From JAENVT01 sp963720775 (GTDB lineage: Bacteria > Actinomycetota > Acidimicrobiia > Acidimicrobiales > Ilumatobacteraceae), in the NCBI GenBank assembly GCA_963720775.1, contig CAVRGR010000006.1, forward strand, positions 124,001-188,000: DNA of 64,000 nt, written 5' to 3'. The position numbers and the translations under genes were made by a program. Below, piece after piece: positions 37,264 to 46,418 of this stretch (position 1 is its first letter; every line of letters starts with the position of its first letter). The notes under the pieces are model-generated. The model was not told the origin of the DNA, searched no databases, and saw nothing but the letters and a program-made list of their open reading frames with translations.

Positions 37264-38382
37264 ATGGTCATGATCGGTGTCGATCCACACAAACGGAACC
37301 ACACGGCAGTGGCGGTCGAGCCACTGCGAAGATGTCCTGGGCGAGCGCCTCGTGCGCGCCGGTACGAGTCAGGTCGCCGAGTTGGTGGCGTGGGCTGATG
37401 AGCTCGATCTCGCCGGGCGGACGTGGGCGATCGAGTCTGCCGGTGGGCTCGGCTATCTGTTGGCCCAGCAGTTGCTGGCCGTCGGGCGAACGTGTCGTCG
37501 ACATCCCTGCGGTGTTGGCGTCGCGGGTTCGGGTGTTGAGCTCGGGGACGTCGAACAAGAACGATCCGAACGACGCGTTTGCTGTTGCTGATGGCCGCGT
37601 TGCATGCCAAACAGTTGGTCGAGGTGCACGTCGAAGATCACGCCACGATGCTTGCGGTTGTTGACCCGCCGGCACACCCAGCTCGCCCAAGCTCACAACA
37701 AGGCGGCCTGCCGGTTGCACGCCTTGGTCTGTGATCTGATGCCGGGTGGGATCACCAAAGAAGTCGTGGTCACGCAGGCCGGCGAGCTGCTCGACGAGCA
37801 TCACCGTCACGTCGCAGGTCGCTGCTCAGCGATGTACTGGCTGGCACGCGATCTGCTCGCCGACGTCGAAGCGCTCGACGCAGCAACGCCGCCAGTCCAA
37901 AGCCCGCATCGCGGCGGCAGTGGCCGCGTCGGGGACAACCCTGACGGAGATCTTCGGCGTTGGTGATGTGGTCGCCGCGATCGTGATCGGCCACACCGGG
38001 GATCCGGCGCGGTTCGCCTCAGCGGACAAGTTCGCCGCCTACAACGGCACCGCGCCGAGTGGAGCGATCATCGGGCGACCCGAACAAGCGGATCTGGCGG
38101 CTGTCGCGTCGCGGGAACCGAACGATGAACCATGCCATCCACATCGCCGCTGTCACGCAGATCCGCCATCGCCACAGCGCCGGACGCGCCTTCTACGACC
38201 GCAAGCTCGCCGAAGGCGCCACGCCCAAGAAGGCGCTGCGGGCGTTGAAGCGACGGATCAGCGACATCATCTACCGGCACCTCATCGCCGACGCGCGCGC
38301 CGCTCAACCAGCGCTGACAATGGGCCCGGGAGGGCAACCAGGAAACGACTCCACAAGCCTGCGTGACCGGCCACTGTCCTGA
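37264..38382 (+). mobile_element. IS110-family insertion sequence, transposase broken by about six +1 frameshifts
   Basis: The DEDD-type transposase can be followed through consecutive frames: MVMIGVDPHKRNHTAVAVEP (first catalytic Asp), EDVLGERLVRAGTSQVAELV, GRTWAIESAGGLGYLLAQQLL (second acidic residue), ERVVDIPAVLASRVR, SSGTSNKNDPNDAFAVA (acidic pair), TQLAQAHNKAACRLHALVCDL, ASGTTLTEIFGVGDVVAA and GDPARFASADKFAAYNGTAP, ending with RRLSRRGNRTMNHAIHIAAV and KKALRALKRRISD. Each change of frame is +1 and no segment contains a stop. Either the copy is badly sequenced or it decayed only through insertions. Confidence 0.82.
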
Positions 38383-38654
38383 TTCCACCGGCACTTCGGC
38401 AACAGCCACTCCCGGGACCCGGCACCAACCCTACGCCCAAGAAATCACCCCGACCAGGGGTCGATCCCGCGCGCCACCGAACCCTCCGACACGCCTCTTG
38501 ACAAACAAAGAGGAATCGTTCGGTGCGCGTTCGGGGTTGACGATGTTGTCGATCTTCTGCGCCGTTGTTATGCGTCGCAGAACGCCGGGTGAGGATGACG
38601 CTGCGGTGGCGGTCGTGCCCCTCAGGCTGAGTTCTTGCGACGTGCTGCAGCGCT
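38383..38654. other. Short gap, no gene seen
   Basis: Between the IS110 element and the decarboxylase stop. A TTGACA-like string (CTCTTGACAAACAAAGAGG, near 38499) with small inverted arms CTCTT/AAGAG is the only structure noted. Confidence 0.35.
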
Positions 38655-40049
38655 TTACTCGTCGGCCAATTCCTGGGCCGCAGCTGTGCAAATCGCGCCT
38701 GCGGATCGAGTGATGTCCGCCTCTGTGGTGCTCCAGTTGCTGACGGAGAGTCTCATCAGGCGCGCGCCGTGCCACGTTGTCGCGCCCATCCAGCACTCGC
38801 CGCTGCGTTGCACCGCTTCGACGACGCGATCGGTCGTGGCGTCGTCGTCGCCAAAGCGGACCAGCACCTGGTTCAGCACGACATCGTTGACGACCTCGAT
38901 GCCGTCGACGGCGGCGAGCAGCGAGGCGAACCGCACGGCGAGGTCGCAGTTGCGATCGATCAGCTCGCCGATGCCACGGCGACCGAGCTCACATAGCGCG
39001 GCCCACGTCGCGAAGCCGCGAGCACGGCGTGACGACTCGGGCACAAACTCGCCCGGCGAGCGCAGGCCGACGTCGCCCTGGCCGGTGAGGTAGGCAGCGG
39101 TGTAGGCCATCGCCGCAGAATGGGCGTCAGGATGGTTGCAGAACACGTAGCCGCAGTCGTACGGCACGTTCAGCCACTTGTGCCCGTCGGCCGCCCATGA
39201 ATCGGCGTCCTCCAGTCCATCAACAAGATGGCGACGCGTCGGGCTCGCCGCTGCCCACAGTCCGAACGCGCCATCAACATGCACCCACGCGCCGTGAGTG
39301 CGCGAGACCGCGATCGCAGCGCGCAGATCGTCGAACGCGCCGCTATTTACGTTGCCAGCTTGCAAGCACACGATCGTCGGACCGGCGGGAGCAGTGACGA
39401 GCACGCGTCGCAGATCGGCGACATCGATCGCACCTTGCGCATCGGTAGCGACCGACTCGATCGCGGCCTCACCGATGCCGAGCAGTCGCAGCGAGCGGTC
39501 GATCGTCGCATGACGTTCGCCGTTGACCACGATGCGAAGGCGTGGCGAACCGAAGAGACCGTCGCGTTCGACGTTCCACCCGTGCTCAGCGAGCACGTGG
39601 TGACGGGCCGCGGCAAGCGCGGTGGTGTTCGCAGCTTGGCCTCCGGTGACGAAGCCGAACGTGGCGGTCGAGGGGATGCCGAAGAGCTCGCGCAGCCACT
39701 GCCCGGCGACGTCCTCGACCACGGCGGCGGCGGGGGACGACACGGTGTTGAAACCGACCTGATCCCACCCACTCGTGAGCATGTCGGCGGCCGTTGCTGC
39801 CGGCAGCGCACCACCGACGACGAACCCGAAGAACCGCGGCCCGGCCGTGGCGACGAGCAACGGCACCGCTGCCGCCGAGAGACGGGCGATCACATCAGAC
39901 GTCGACGTCGGTTCGTCGGGCAGCGAGCCGAGCAAGGCTCGCGAAGCCTCCGGCGAACCGGTCGGGAACACCGAGCGATCGGTGGTGCTCTCGCGGTAGG
40001 CGACCACCCGATCGACGACATCGGTCAACACGCTGCGCAGATCATCCAT
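38655..40049 (-). CDS. PLP-dependent group II decarboxylase
   Basis: About 464 residues from ATG 40049. Pyridoxal-phosphate enzyme of the aromatic-L-amino-acid/glutamate decarboxylase family: GFVTGGQAANTTALAAARHHVL (PLP phosphate cup), AWVHVDGAFGLWAAAS (Asp to pyridine N) and SWAADGHKWLNVPYDCGYVF with the Schiff-base Lys. Decarboxylates an amino acid, or in some relatives forms other C-C lyase products. Located inside the island between the IS110 and the recombinase. Confidence 0.9.
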   Translation of the reverse strand: MDDLRSVLTDVVDRVVAYRESTTDRSVFPTGSPEASRALLGSLPDEPTSTSDVIARLSAAAVPLLVATAGPRFFGFVVGGALPAATAADMLTSGWDQVGFNTVSSPAAAVVEDVAGQWLRELFGIPSTATFGFVTGGQAANTTALAAARHHVLAEHGWNVERDGLFGSPRLRIVVNGERHATIDRSLRLLGIGEAAIESVATDAQGAIDVADLRRVLVTAPAGPTIVCLQAGNVNSGAFDDLRAAIAVSRTHGAWVHVDGAFGLWAAASPTRRHLVDGLEDADSWAADGHKWLNVPYDCGYVFCNHPDAHSAAMAYTAAYLTGQGDVGLRSPGEFVPESSRRARGFATWAALCELGRRGIGELIDRNCDLAVRFASLLAAVDGIEVVNDVVLNQVLVRFGDDDATTDRVVEAVQRSGECWMGATTWHGARLMRLSVSNWSTTEADITRSAGAICTAAAQELADE

Positions 40050-40862
40050 GCCCGAAGATTCGCACACGCGATCTACTCACTCACCGGTGACGGTCCGCCG
40101 TCGTGGCTTTGCTGACCCAGATGAACACCCTGCGACAGGTTGGCGCCTCTGCGCCGACGCGCCGATCGGAGTGTCCTTACGATCTTGGCAGGCCGGAGTT
40201 CCGCGCCGTTGTCATGCGCCCGGACCAGCTCCTTGCGGGCACCGAACATCGCCAGGCATGGCGACAGAGGATCACTCGGCGCTGTCGAGTGCGAAGCTCT
40301 TACGTCGGCCCCACTCAGCGGTGAGGGTCAGCCGATATTCGTCTGAGGGAACGGTTCGGCCTTAACGACGTCGTCGCTGAACAGAACGGGGTCTTCCGCC
40401 GTGCTGTCGCCCGGACCTGCCGTGGCATCGATGGGTTCGTCGTCGGGGTCCATGTGGCCAACGATACCTACTACGGAGGCCGCTCTTCCGCCACTCCTCG
40501 ATGGCCCTCACGACGCTTCGGCGCACAAGAAGGCGGGCCCCGTGGCAGCCTTGTGCGTCGACGTTCTGTGCACGGGCCTAGCCGAGTCCTAGGCGGTTCA
40601 CCGTGCCGGGGCGCTCGGATCGCTTCGCGGTCGGTGATCTGGAGGAGCGCATAACATCCGTCTGCCGCCACGGAGAACGCTCTCAACGTTGATCAGAAGC
40701 GAGCGAAGAACCGGCGATATGCGCCGGGTGGGTGCTGATTGCCGACGGGGTCGAAGGTGCAGGAAATGTAACGCCGAGGTCGTTACATTTGGGGCTCGTT
40801 GCCCGACAGCGGCTGGCTTGGTTGAGGCAGACACTGCGGGTGGGGGAGTGATGCTGCAGGGG
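40050..40862. other. Long gap with a hairpin and a possible small ORF
   Basis: Mostly without recognisable genes. On the minus strand 40328-40453 could encode a 41-residue acidic peptide (MDPDDEPIDATAGPGDSTAE then a short tail); no homology is known to me. A perfect 10-bp inverted repeat, AAATGTAACG / CGTTACATTT with a 7-nt loop, lies at 40764-40790, 73 bp beyond the recombinase stop, and may terminate that gene. Confidence 0.45.
40764..40790. terminator. Inverted repeat downstream of the recombinase
   Basis: AAATGTAACG and CGTTACATTT form a perfect 10-bp stem around CCGAGGT. Its place after the leftward recombinase gene suggests a terminator, but the T-rich arm also makes an operator possible. 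Confidence 0.45.
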
Positions 40863-41960
40863 TTATCCGAGGATGTTGTCGACGCGTTGGTTGGCGATGT
40901 GTTCTTCGTCGTCGAGTGCGCCGACGTAGGAGGAGACGAGGGTTTCGACGCTGTGTCCGAGGCGTCGTGCGGTTTCGGCGAGGGGCATCCCGGCGCGTAG
41001 CCAGGTGGTCGCGGCGGCGTGGCGGCAGTCGTAGACGCGCAGCGGCTTCTGCCCGACGGAGGCGAGCGCGCGGTGCCAGGCCCGGTTCCAGTTCGATCCA
41101 CTCGGACGCGTGTCGTTGCGGGTGCGAAACAACAGCCGGTCTGGATCGGTGAGGTTGTTCTGGTCGATCCACTCGGAGAGCATCGTGACCAGCAACGGTG
41201 GGATGGGGACGCTGCGTGGTCCGGTCTTGGGTTCGCCGGGCTCATCGAAAGAGATGTCGGCCTCGGTCACCTCCACCCGCCCCCAACCCTCGGTCGGCAA
41301 CACGATGGAGCGGACGCGGAGCATGACCACTTCCGACGGTCGCAAACCTGCGTAGTAGGCGACAGCAGTCATCACCCGAAACGCTCGGCTGCCGGGTTGA
41401 TGGGTGGCGATCGCGTCGATCGCCGCAGCCATCACCGTCGGCCCCGGCAACGCACGGACGTCGACGCTACGGTTGGTGCGAGCCACTTTGCGACGTGCCC
41501 GCGTCCTGGATCGCTGCGGCCACACGTCAACCGGCACCGCGCCGGCGTCGATCGCAGCTTGCACGCAAGCGAGAGCGACGATCCGGATCCGGTTCGCCGT
41601 GTTGGCTGACATCGGCGAACCATCGAGCTTCAAGGCGAGCTTGCGGTCGATGACGGCGATGCGGTCACGATCCAGATCGCCCAAGTGTCAGGCAGTGTTT
41701 CGACATCCATTTCTCCAACCCGACATCACGGTGACTCTGCGAGCCTGGTGAGAGCGCTGTGTATAGGTAGACGCGTAGATCACCTGGTGGCTTCGCTGCG
41801 GGTTCGATGGCGATGGTGATGAACCGGGCGAGGGCTTCGGTCGCCGAGGTCCGAGTGCGTGGTTGCCACTCAGACCATTGCTCGCCCAGCCAACGACGCG
41901 CCCAGTCGTGGACACCGTTGCGACACGTGTGTCGTCCAAGCGACCGCGAGTTTCCCGTCG
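40863..41960 (-). pseudogene. Tyrosine recombinase (integrase), one +1 frameshift
   Basis: The main frame (40863-41684) holds VMTAVAYYAGLRPSEVVMLRV (box I Arg), VYDCRHAAATTWLRAGMPLAETARRLGHS (H-x-x-R and H/W region) and LVSSYVGALDDEE with the nucleophile Tyr. The preceding part in the next frame (VHDWARRWLGEQWSEWQPRT) is the SAM-like DNA-binding domain. The frames join at about 41690 by removing one base from ACACTT. The N-terminal Arm-binding domain seen in the 27-kb relic is not recognisable, so the end at about 41960 is approximate. Likely the integrase of one of the elements here. Confidence 0.8.
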
Positions 41961-42234
41961 GCTTGAAGAGCTCTGAGTCCATCGCCGATGGCGGCTGCCC
42001 ACTGATCGAAACCTGCCGCGATGCGCACTCGGGCCTCGGGGTCGCTCTCGGCGAGTTGACCAACGAGCGAGCCCAGCTGGCAGCAGGTACATCGAAGTAG
42101 CCGTCCGTTCGAAACTGCGGTCAACACGCTCCTCGCCCTTGCCATCGGCGGATGAGCCCAACCCGAGTTCAATGACGGCCATCGCCCACTCGGCTCAGGG
42201 TCGATCGCGTCGAGGCGCATCCGGCGTTTGTGCT

Positions 42235-42846
42235 TCAGGGCCCGGGCTGCTCGATGAGTGGTCGGAGAACGAGAGTGTTCCGGGCCTGGATGAGGCGCCC
42301 GCCCTCGTCGATCCGTCCTAGCTCGATGGGTGCGAAGCCGAGGTCGCGAGCGAGTTGTGCGACGACGCCGCTTGCCGAGTCGCTGTTGCTGGAGATGAAC
42401 ACCACCCGCTTGCCGTGGGCGGCCGGCACCTCTGCCGCCAGCACGTTGGCAGGGAGTTGGTTGAATGCCTTGACGAGGTCGGCTCCGGGGAATGCTTCGG
42501 CGACGAACTCGCTCGAGAGGCGCCCTTGCAGGATCTCGTCGGCGTTGGGTGTCAAGAACGAGTTAGTCGTGTCGACGATGATCTTTCCCGTCCAGTCGGG
42601 CAGGGTTCGGCCGAACGCCTCGACCGTGTGGAACGGGATCGGGATGAAGATGACGTCGTGTTCGATGGCGTCGGTGATCGATGCTGCCTGCACCGTGGGT
42701 CCGAGCTCGGTGGTGAGTTCGCGTAGCGATTCGGGCCCGCGTGTGTTGGCGATGGTCACGTCGACGTGTGCTCGGGCGAAGATCCGTGCGAGGGCGGAGC
42801 CGACGTTGCCGCTGCCGACGATCGAGTAGGTGTGCGGTGTGGTCAT
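42235..42846 (-). CDS. NAD(P)-binding reductase, F420-dependent-NADP-oxidoreductase-like
   Basis: 203 residues. YSIVGSGNVGSALARIFARAHVDVTIANTRGPESLREL is a Rossmann opening typical of NADPH:F420 oxidoreductase-like proteins. DVIFIPIPFHTVE, GKIIVDTTNSF and ADLVKAFNQLPANVLA follow the family. Cytosolic. Downstream of the TetR gene in the same direction (27-bp gap), so likely regulated by it. Paralogue of the protein at 44446-45063. Confidence 0.86.
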   Translation of the reverse strand: MTTPHTYSIVGSGNVGSALARIFARAHVDVTIANTRGPESLRELTTELGPTVQAASITDAIEHDVIFIPIPFHTVEAFGRTLPDWTGKIIVDTTNSFLTPNADEILQGRLSSEFVAEAFPGADLVKAFNQLPANVLAAEVPAAHGKRVVFISSNSDSASGVVAQLARDLGFAPIELGRIDEGGRLIQARNTLVLRPLIEQPGP

Positions 42847-42873
42847 GGGAGGGCTCCTGTTGTCGGATGGCGC

Positions 42874-43527
42874 TCAGGTGGAGGTCTGAGCCGCCACCGG
42901 TCCGCATCTTCGGGTCGTCGCGGCCGCTCTGTTCGAATTCGCGTGCGCCGGCAGGTTCGCTTCCGTCGGGATGGCGTGGTCGACGAGGACGGCTGCGATC
43001 GCGGCGGCAGTGGCGAGGGTGTCGGTGTCGAGTACTCGGCTGCGGGCCGATGCGCCGTCGAGCAGCAGCGCGAGTTGCTCGCCCAGTCGCTCGGGGTGGG
43101 TCGCGCCGGCCTCCCGGGCGGTCTCGGTGAGCCGGGCGGCGAAGGCTTGCTTGTAGTCGCGTGCGGTGACGCGGGCGGGGTGGCTCGAGTCGGCGATCTC
43201 GACCGCGGCGGCGATGTAGGGGCACAGGGGTGAGTGCACGTCGAACGCGGCGAGGAGGCGATCTCGCGGGGTGAGGTCGGTGCGGTCGAACACCTCCGGC
43301 AGGACGTCGGGATCGAATCGTCGCAGGCATTCGGCGATCACCTCGTCCTTGCCGGCGAAGTGCTGGTACAGCGTGCGCTTGGACACCTCGGCCGCGGCGC
43401 AGAGCTGGTCGATGCCGGTGGAGTTGATGCCCTGATCGCGGAACAGCTGCTGGGCAGTGCTGAGGATGCGCTCCCGTGCGCCCCTCCCGCGGCGCACGCC
43501 TCGGGGTCCCTTCTCCAGCTCCGTCAT
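42874..43527 (-). CDS. TetR-family transcriptional regulator
   Basis: About 217 residues from ATG 43527. ARERILSTAQQLFRDQGINSTGIDQLCAAAEVSKRTLYQHFAGKDEVI is a textbook TetR helix-turn-helix; the C-terminal ligand domain contains DGASARSRVLD. The open frame to 43626 includes operator sequence and is not used. Divergent from an SDR gene, with two ACAGATCGGTGT repeats between. Confidence 0.9.
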   Translation of the reverse strand: MTELEKGPRGVRRGRGARERILSTAQQLFRDQGINSTGIDQLCAAAEVSKRTLYQHFAGKDEVIAECLRRFDPDVLPEVFDRTDLTPRDRLLAAFDVHSPLCPYIAAAVEIADSSHPARVTARDYKQAFAARLTETAREAGATHPERLGEQLALLLDGASARSRVLDTDTLATAAAIAAVLVDHAIPTEANLPAHANSNRAAATTRRCGPVAAQTST

Positions 43528-43551
43528 GACGACCAGCGTAGGGCTTTCGGT

Positions 43552-43617
43552 ACAGATCGGTGTGCTTAGGTTGCGGCGCGTCGAACGGGGCGATACCTTC
43601 AGCACACAGATCGGTGT
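43552..43617. promoter_or_regulatory. Candidate TetR operator pair
   Basis: The 12-mer ACAGATCGGTGT occurs at 43552-43563 and again at 43606-43617, start-to-start 54 bp, between the divergent TetR and SDR genes. The ACA/TGT ends give each copy partial dyad symmetry. Position and duplication fit control of both divergent genes by the TetR protein. Confidence 0.6.
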
Positions 43618-43652
43618 ACATAACATCGGCAGGACGATCGGACGGTGTGCTC

Positions 43653-44388
43653 ATGGGAAAGCTCGATGGCAAGGTGGCGGTGATCACCGGCGCGACCAGC
43701 GGGATGGCGCTCGCCGGAGCGAAGTTGTTCGTCGACGAAGGCGCTCACGTCTTCATCACGGGCAGACGCCAGGACGAACTGGACGAGGCCGTCAAGCTGA
43801 TCGGCCGGAACGTGACCGGCGTGCAGGGCGACTCGGCCAACCTCGCCGATCTGGACCGGCTGTTCGAGACGGTCAAGCAGGCAGAAGGGCACGATCGACG
43901 TGCTGTGGGCAAGCGCTGGGACGGGTGAGCAGGGCAAGCTCGGCGAGATCACCGAGGAGCACTTCGATGCCGCCTTCATGCTGAACGCGCGCGGCACCCT
44001 GTTCACGGTCCAAAAGGCGCTGCCGCTGTTCAACGACGGCGGCTCGATCTTCATGACCGGGTCGAACGCATCGCTGCGTGGCTACCCCGACTGGAGCGTG
44101 TACGCAGGGAGCAAGGCCGTGCTGGCCGCGTACGCACGGGTGTGGGTGGCCGAGTTGCGGGACCGCAAGATCCGCGTGAACGTGCTGATCCCCGGCTCGG
44201 TCGTCACACCGAAGATGGAAGCGGTGCTGCCCCCGGAACTGAAGGCTCAGTTCAAGTCCGTGATCCCGCGGCGCGAGATGGGCCGCCCTGAGGAGATCGC
44301 GACGGTCGCGTTGTTCCTCGCCTCGGACGACTCGAGCTACGTCAACGGCATGGAGCTCGTCGCCGACGGCGGCACCACCGTGATCTGA
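43653..44388 (+). pseudogene. SDR-family oxidoreductase with one +1 frameshift
   Basis: About 244 residues. GKVAVITGATSGMALAGAKLFVDEGAHVFITGRR (TGxxxG motif) continues across a break near 43889 into TIDVLWASAGTGEQGKLGEI, then SIFMTGSNASLRGYPDWSVYAGSKAVL (Ser, Tyr, Lys) and a C-terminus ending VNGMELVADGGTTVI. Deleting one base from GGGCACGATC restores AEGTIDVLW. First gene of the rightward transcript facing the TetR gene. Confidence 0.85.
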
Positions 44389-44445
44389 ACGTCGACACGA
44401 CACCCACGACCGACCGATTCTCATAACAACGAAGGAGCACACATC

Positions 44446-45063
44446 ATGACCACTATCAGCATCATCGGCTCGGGCAACATGGCCGCCGCGATCGGCACCC
44501 GGGCGGCCAAGCACGGCCACACCGTCGAGATCATGAGCCGCGACACCGCCAAGGCGCAGGCCCTCGCCGACCAAATCGGCCACGGAGCCAACGTCGGCAC
44601 TTACGGCGCCCGCCCGGCAGGTGACATCGTCATCCTCGCCGTGCTCTACGCCGGCGCCGTCGACGTCGTCGAGCACTACGGCGAAGCGCTCGCCGGCAAG
44701 GTACTCGTCGACATCACCAACCCGTTCAACGCAGACGGCAGCGGAGTGGTGACCACCCCAGGCAACTCTGTCTCCGAACAGATCGCCGCGGCCGCGCCCG
44801 AGAGCGCACAGGTTGTCAAGGCATTCAACACGATCTTCGGCGGGGTCATCGCCGAGGACAAGCCGATCGACGTGTTCTTCGCTAGCGACGGCGCCGAGGC
44901 GAAGACACGCGTCGCATCGCTCGTCGAGAGCTTGGACATGCGACCCCTCGACATCGGAGGGCTCGAGATGGCCCACGCCCTCGAATGGGCCGGCATCCTC
45001 CTGGTGGGCGTGGCACGCAACGGCGCCGGCTTCGACATCGCCTTGGGCGCCAAGGCGCCGTGA
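44446..45063 (+). CDS. NAD(P)-binding reductase, F420-dependent-NADP-oxidoreductase-like (second)
   Basis: 205 residues with a good ribosome site (GAAGGAG) before ATG 44446. TISIIGSGNMAAAIGTRAAKHGHTVEIMSRD is the Rossmann start; KVLVDITNPFN and VVKAFNTIFGGV follow. Paralogous to 42235-42846. Both flank the TetR/SDR pair, giving a mirrored arrangement that suggests a shared redox pathway. Confidence 0.87.
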   Translation: MTTISIIGSGNMAAAIGTRAAKHGHTVEIMSRDTAKAQALADQIGHGANVGTYGARPAGDIVILAVLYAGAVDVVEHYGEALAGKVLVDITNPFNADGSGVVTTPGNSVSEQIAAAAPESAQVVKAFNTIFGGVIAEDKPIDVFFASDGAEAKTRVASLVESLDMRPLDIGGLEMAHALEWAGILLVGVARNGAGFDIALGAKAP

Positions 45064-45160
45064 AGACTCTCGACTCTCCGGGATCACATCCGACGTTCCG
45101 AAGTCGGTGCCGCAAAACGCGCTGCCTCGGGTCGCTGTCCGAGCGACGGTAGGGTCGGGC

Positions 45161-45850
45161 ATGGAGCCAGTGTCGGAGGACTGGGAGCGCGGCCTCGCTG
45201 TCGTTGCGCATCCCGATGACCTCGAGTACGGCGCAGCGAGCGCGATCGCTCGCTGGACCGCGCAAGGCAAGACAGTGACCTACCTGCTGGTGACCAGCGG
45301 CGAGGCGGGCATCGACTCGCTCGATCCCGCAATCTGCGGGCCACGTCGGGAAGCCGAGGAACGAGCGGGCGCAGCACTGGTCGGCGTGACGGACGTCGAG
45401 TTCTTGCGCTGGCCCGACGGGACCATCACCGGTGGGATCGAGCTGCGCCGCGCGATCGCCGGGGTCATTCGCCGCCGTCGACCGGAGATGGTGTTGACGT
45501 TGACGTTCGAGACGATCGCTGGCGGGTCCGTGAACCACGCCGATCACCGCGCCGTCGGGTTGGCGACCATCGACGCTGTGCGCGACGCCGCCAACCGCTG
45601 GGTGTTTCCCGAACTCGGTGCAGCGTGGTCGGGCGTTGACGCCACCTATGCGTTCGGATCGAGCGAACCAACCCACTTCGTCGATGTGAGCGACACGATG
45701 GACGTAGCGGTGCAATCGCTCGGCGCGCACCAGGCGTACCTCGACGGTCTAGGCGGCGACTTCGCCGCCGATCAGTTCCTCCGCAGCAACGCCGCACGCT
45801 CGGGAGCCGAAGTCGGTTGCGAGTACGCCATCACACTCCGCACGTACTGA
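45161..45850 (+). CDS. PIG-L family deacetylase
   Basis: 229 residues from ATG 45161 (the open frame extends back over the preceding gene). VVAHPDDLEYGAASAIARW gives the zinc-binding AHPDD, VNHADHRAVG the third ligand. The family N-deacetylates GlcNAc-linked substrates, and in actinobacteria includes MshB/Mca of mycothiol metabolism; the substrate here is not evident. Confidence 0.88.
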   Translation: MEPVSEDWERGLAVVAHPDDLEYGAASAIARWTAQGKTVTYLLVTSGEAGIDSLDPAICGPRREAEERAGAALVGVTDVEFLRWPDGTITGGIELRRAIAGVIRRRRPEMVLTLTFETIAGGSVNHADHRAVGLATIDAVRDAANRWVFPELGAAWSGVDATYAFGSSEPTHFVDVSDTMDVAVQSLGAHQAYLDGLGGDFAADQFLRSNAARSGAEVGCEYAITLRTY

Positions 45851-46068
45851 GCTCGCAGTCGAGTCCCTCTCCGCACACCGGCCAACGCCTCGCGAAGCAT
45901 CCGGGCATGGCCCGCGGCTAGCGCGCGTCGGCGACCAAAGTTGTCCATCCAATTGTCCATCCACCACGCGCTACTGCATGATGTTCAACGAGACCAGACG
46001 AGGAGAAGACAGAAGCTGAGCAGGTCAGATGCGATTCAAGGTGACTCGCCGAGACCGTCTCGACCGCA
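45851..46068. other. Island-end sequence with arm-like repeats before tRNA fragment 2
   Basis: No gene. TTGTCCATCC occurs at 45941 and 45953 (12-bp period), 128 bp before the tRNA fragment. From about 45941 to the fragment the sequence is an imperfect direct repeat of 55400-55527, sharing blocks such as TACTGCATG, AACGAGACCAG and TGAGCAGGTCAGATGCGA. Confidence 0.55.
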
Positions 46069-46113
46069 TTCCTAAACCGTGTGTCGTAGGTTCGAATCCT
46101 ACCGGGGGCGCCA
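46069..46113 (+). repeat. tRNA-Arg(CCT) 3'-half fragment, att site 2
   Basis: 45 bp from TTCCTAAACCGTG through GTAGG-TTCGAAT-CCTAC to GGGGGCGCCA, identical to the copy at 55528. There is no GCCCCCG 5' acceptor strand upstream, so this is a fragment left by integration rather than a working tRNA gene. Confidence 0.78.
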
Positions 46114-46418
46114 GAACTACCAGCTCACGATTAGTAAATGGTCGACTATTGTGTCGAACTGTCCATCGAGTCGTCCATCGTTCGCTCCGAATGTCGTTCC
46201 GCAGCCGCGAAATCTCGGTCAGTGTTGGCGCTCCCACCAGGGTGAACGCGCTGCGCAGAGAACAGAAGGGGTGGAGACGCACGGTCTCGGCGGCGGCTGT
46301 GCAATGCCTCGTTGCACAACCCGTTTCGACGAGAAGTAAGCCGTCCAGTTTCAGCCGGGCCCTGACTCTGATGACGTCAGCTGAGGGTTGACACGGCGGG
46401 CGGCGCGATCGAGGAGCT
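46114..46418. other. Sequence after tRNA fragment 2 with arm-like repeat
   Basis: TGTCCATC (46160) and CGTCCATC (46172) repeat with the same 12-bp period as on the other side of the fragment. Nothing else is recognisable before the aldo/keto reductase stop. Confidence 0.5.

Noticed and set aside
43873..45270. 465-codon minus-strand frame over the SDR and reductase
   Set aside because: It is antisense to two recognisable genes, and its composition (repeated Gly/Arg/Val/Asp) is typical of shadow frames.
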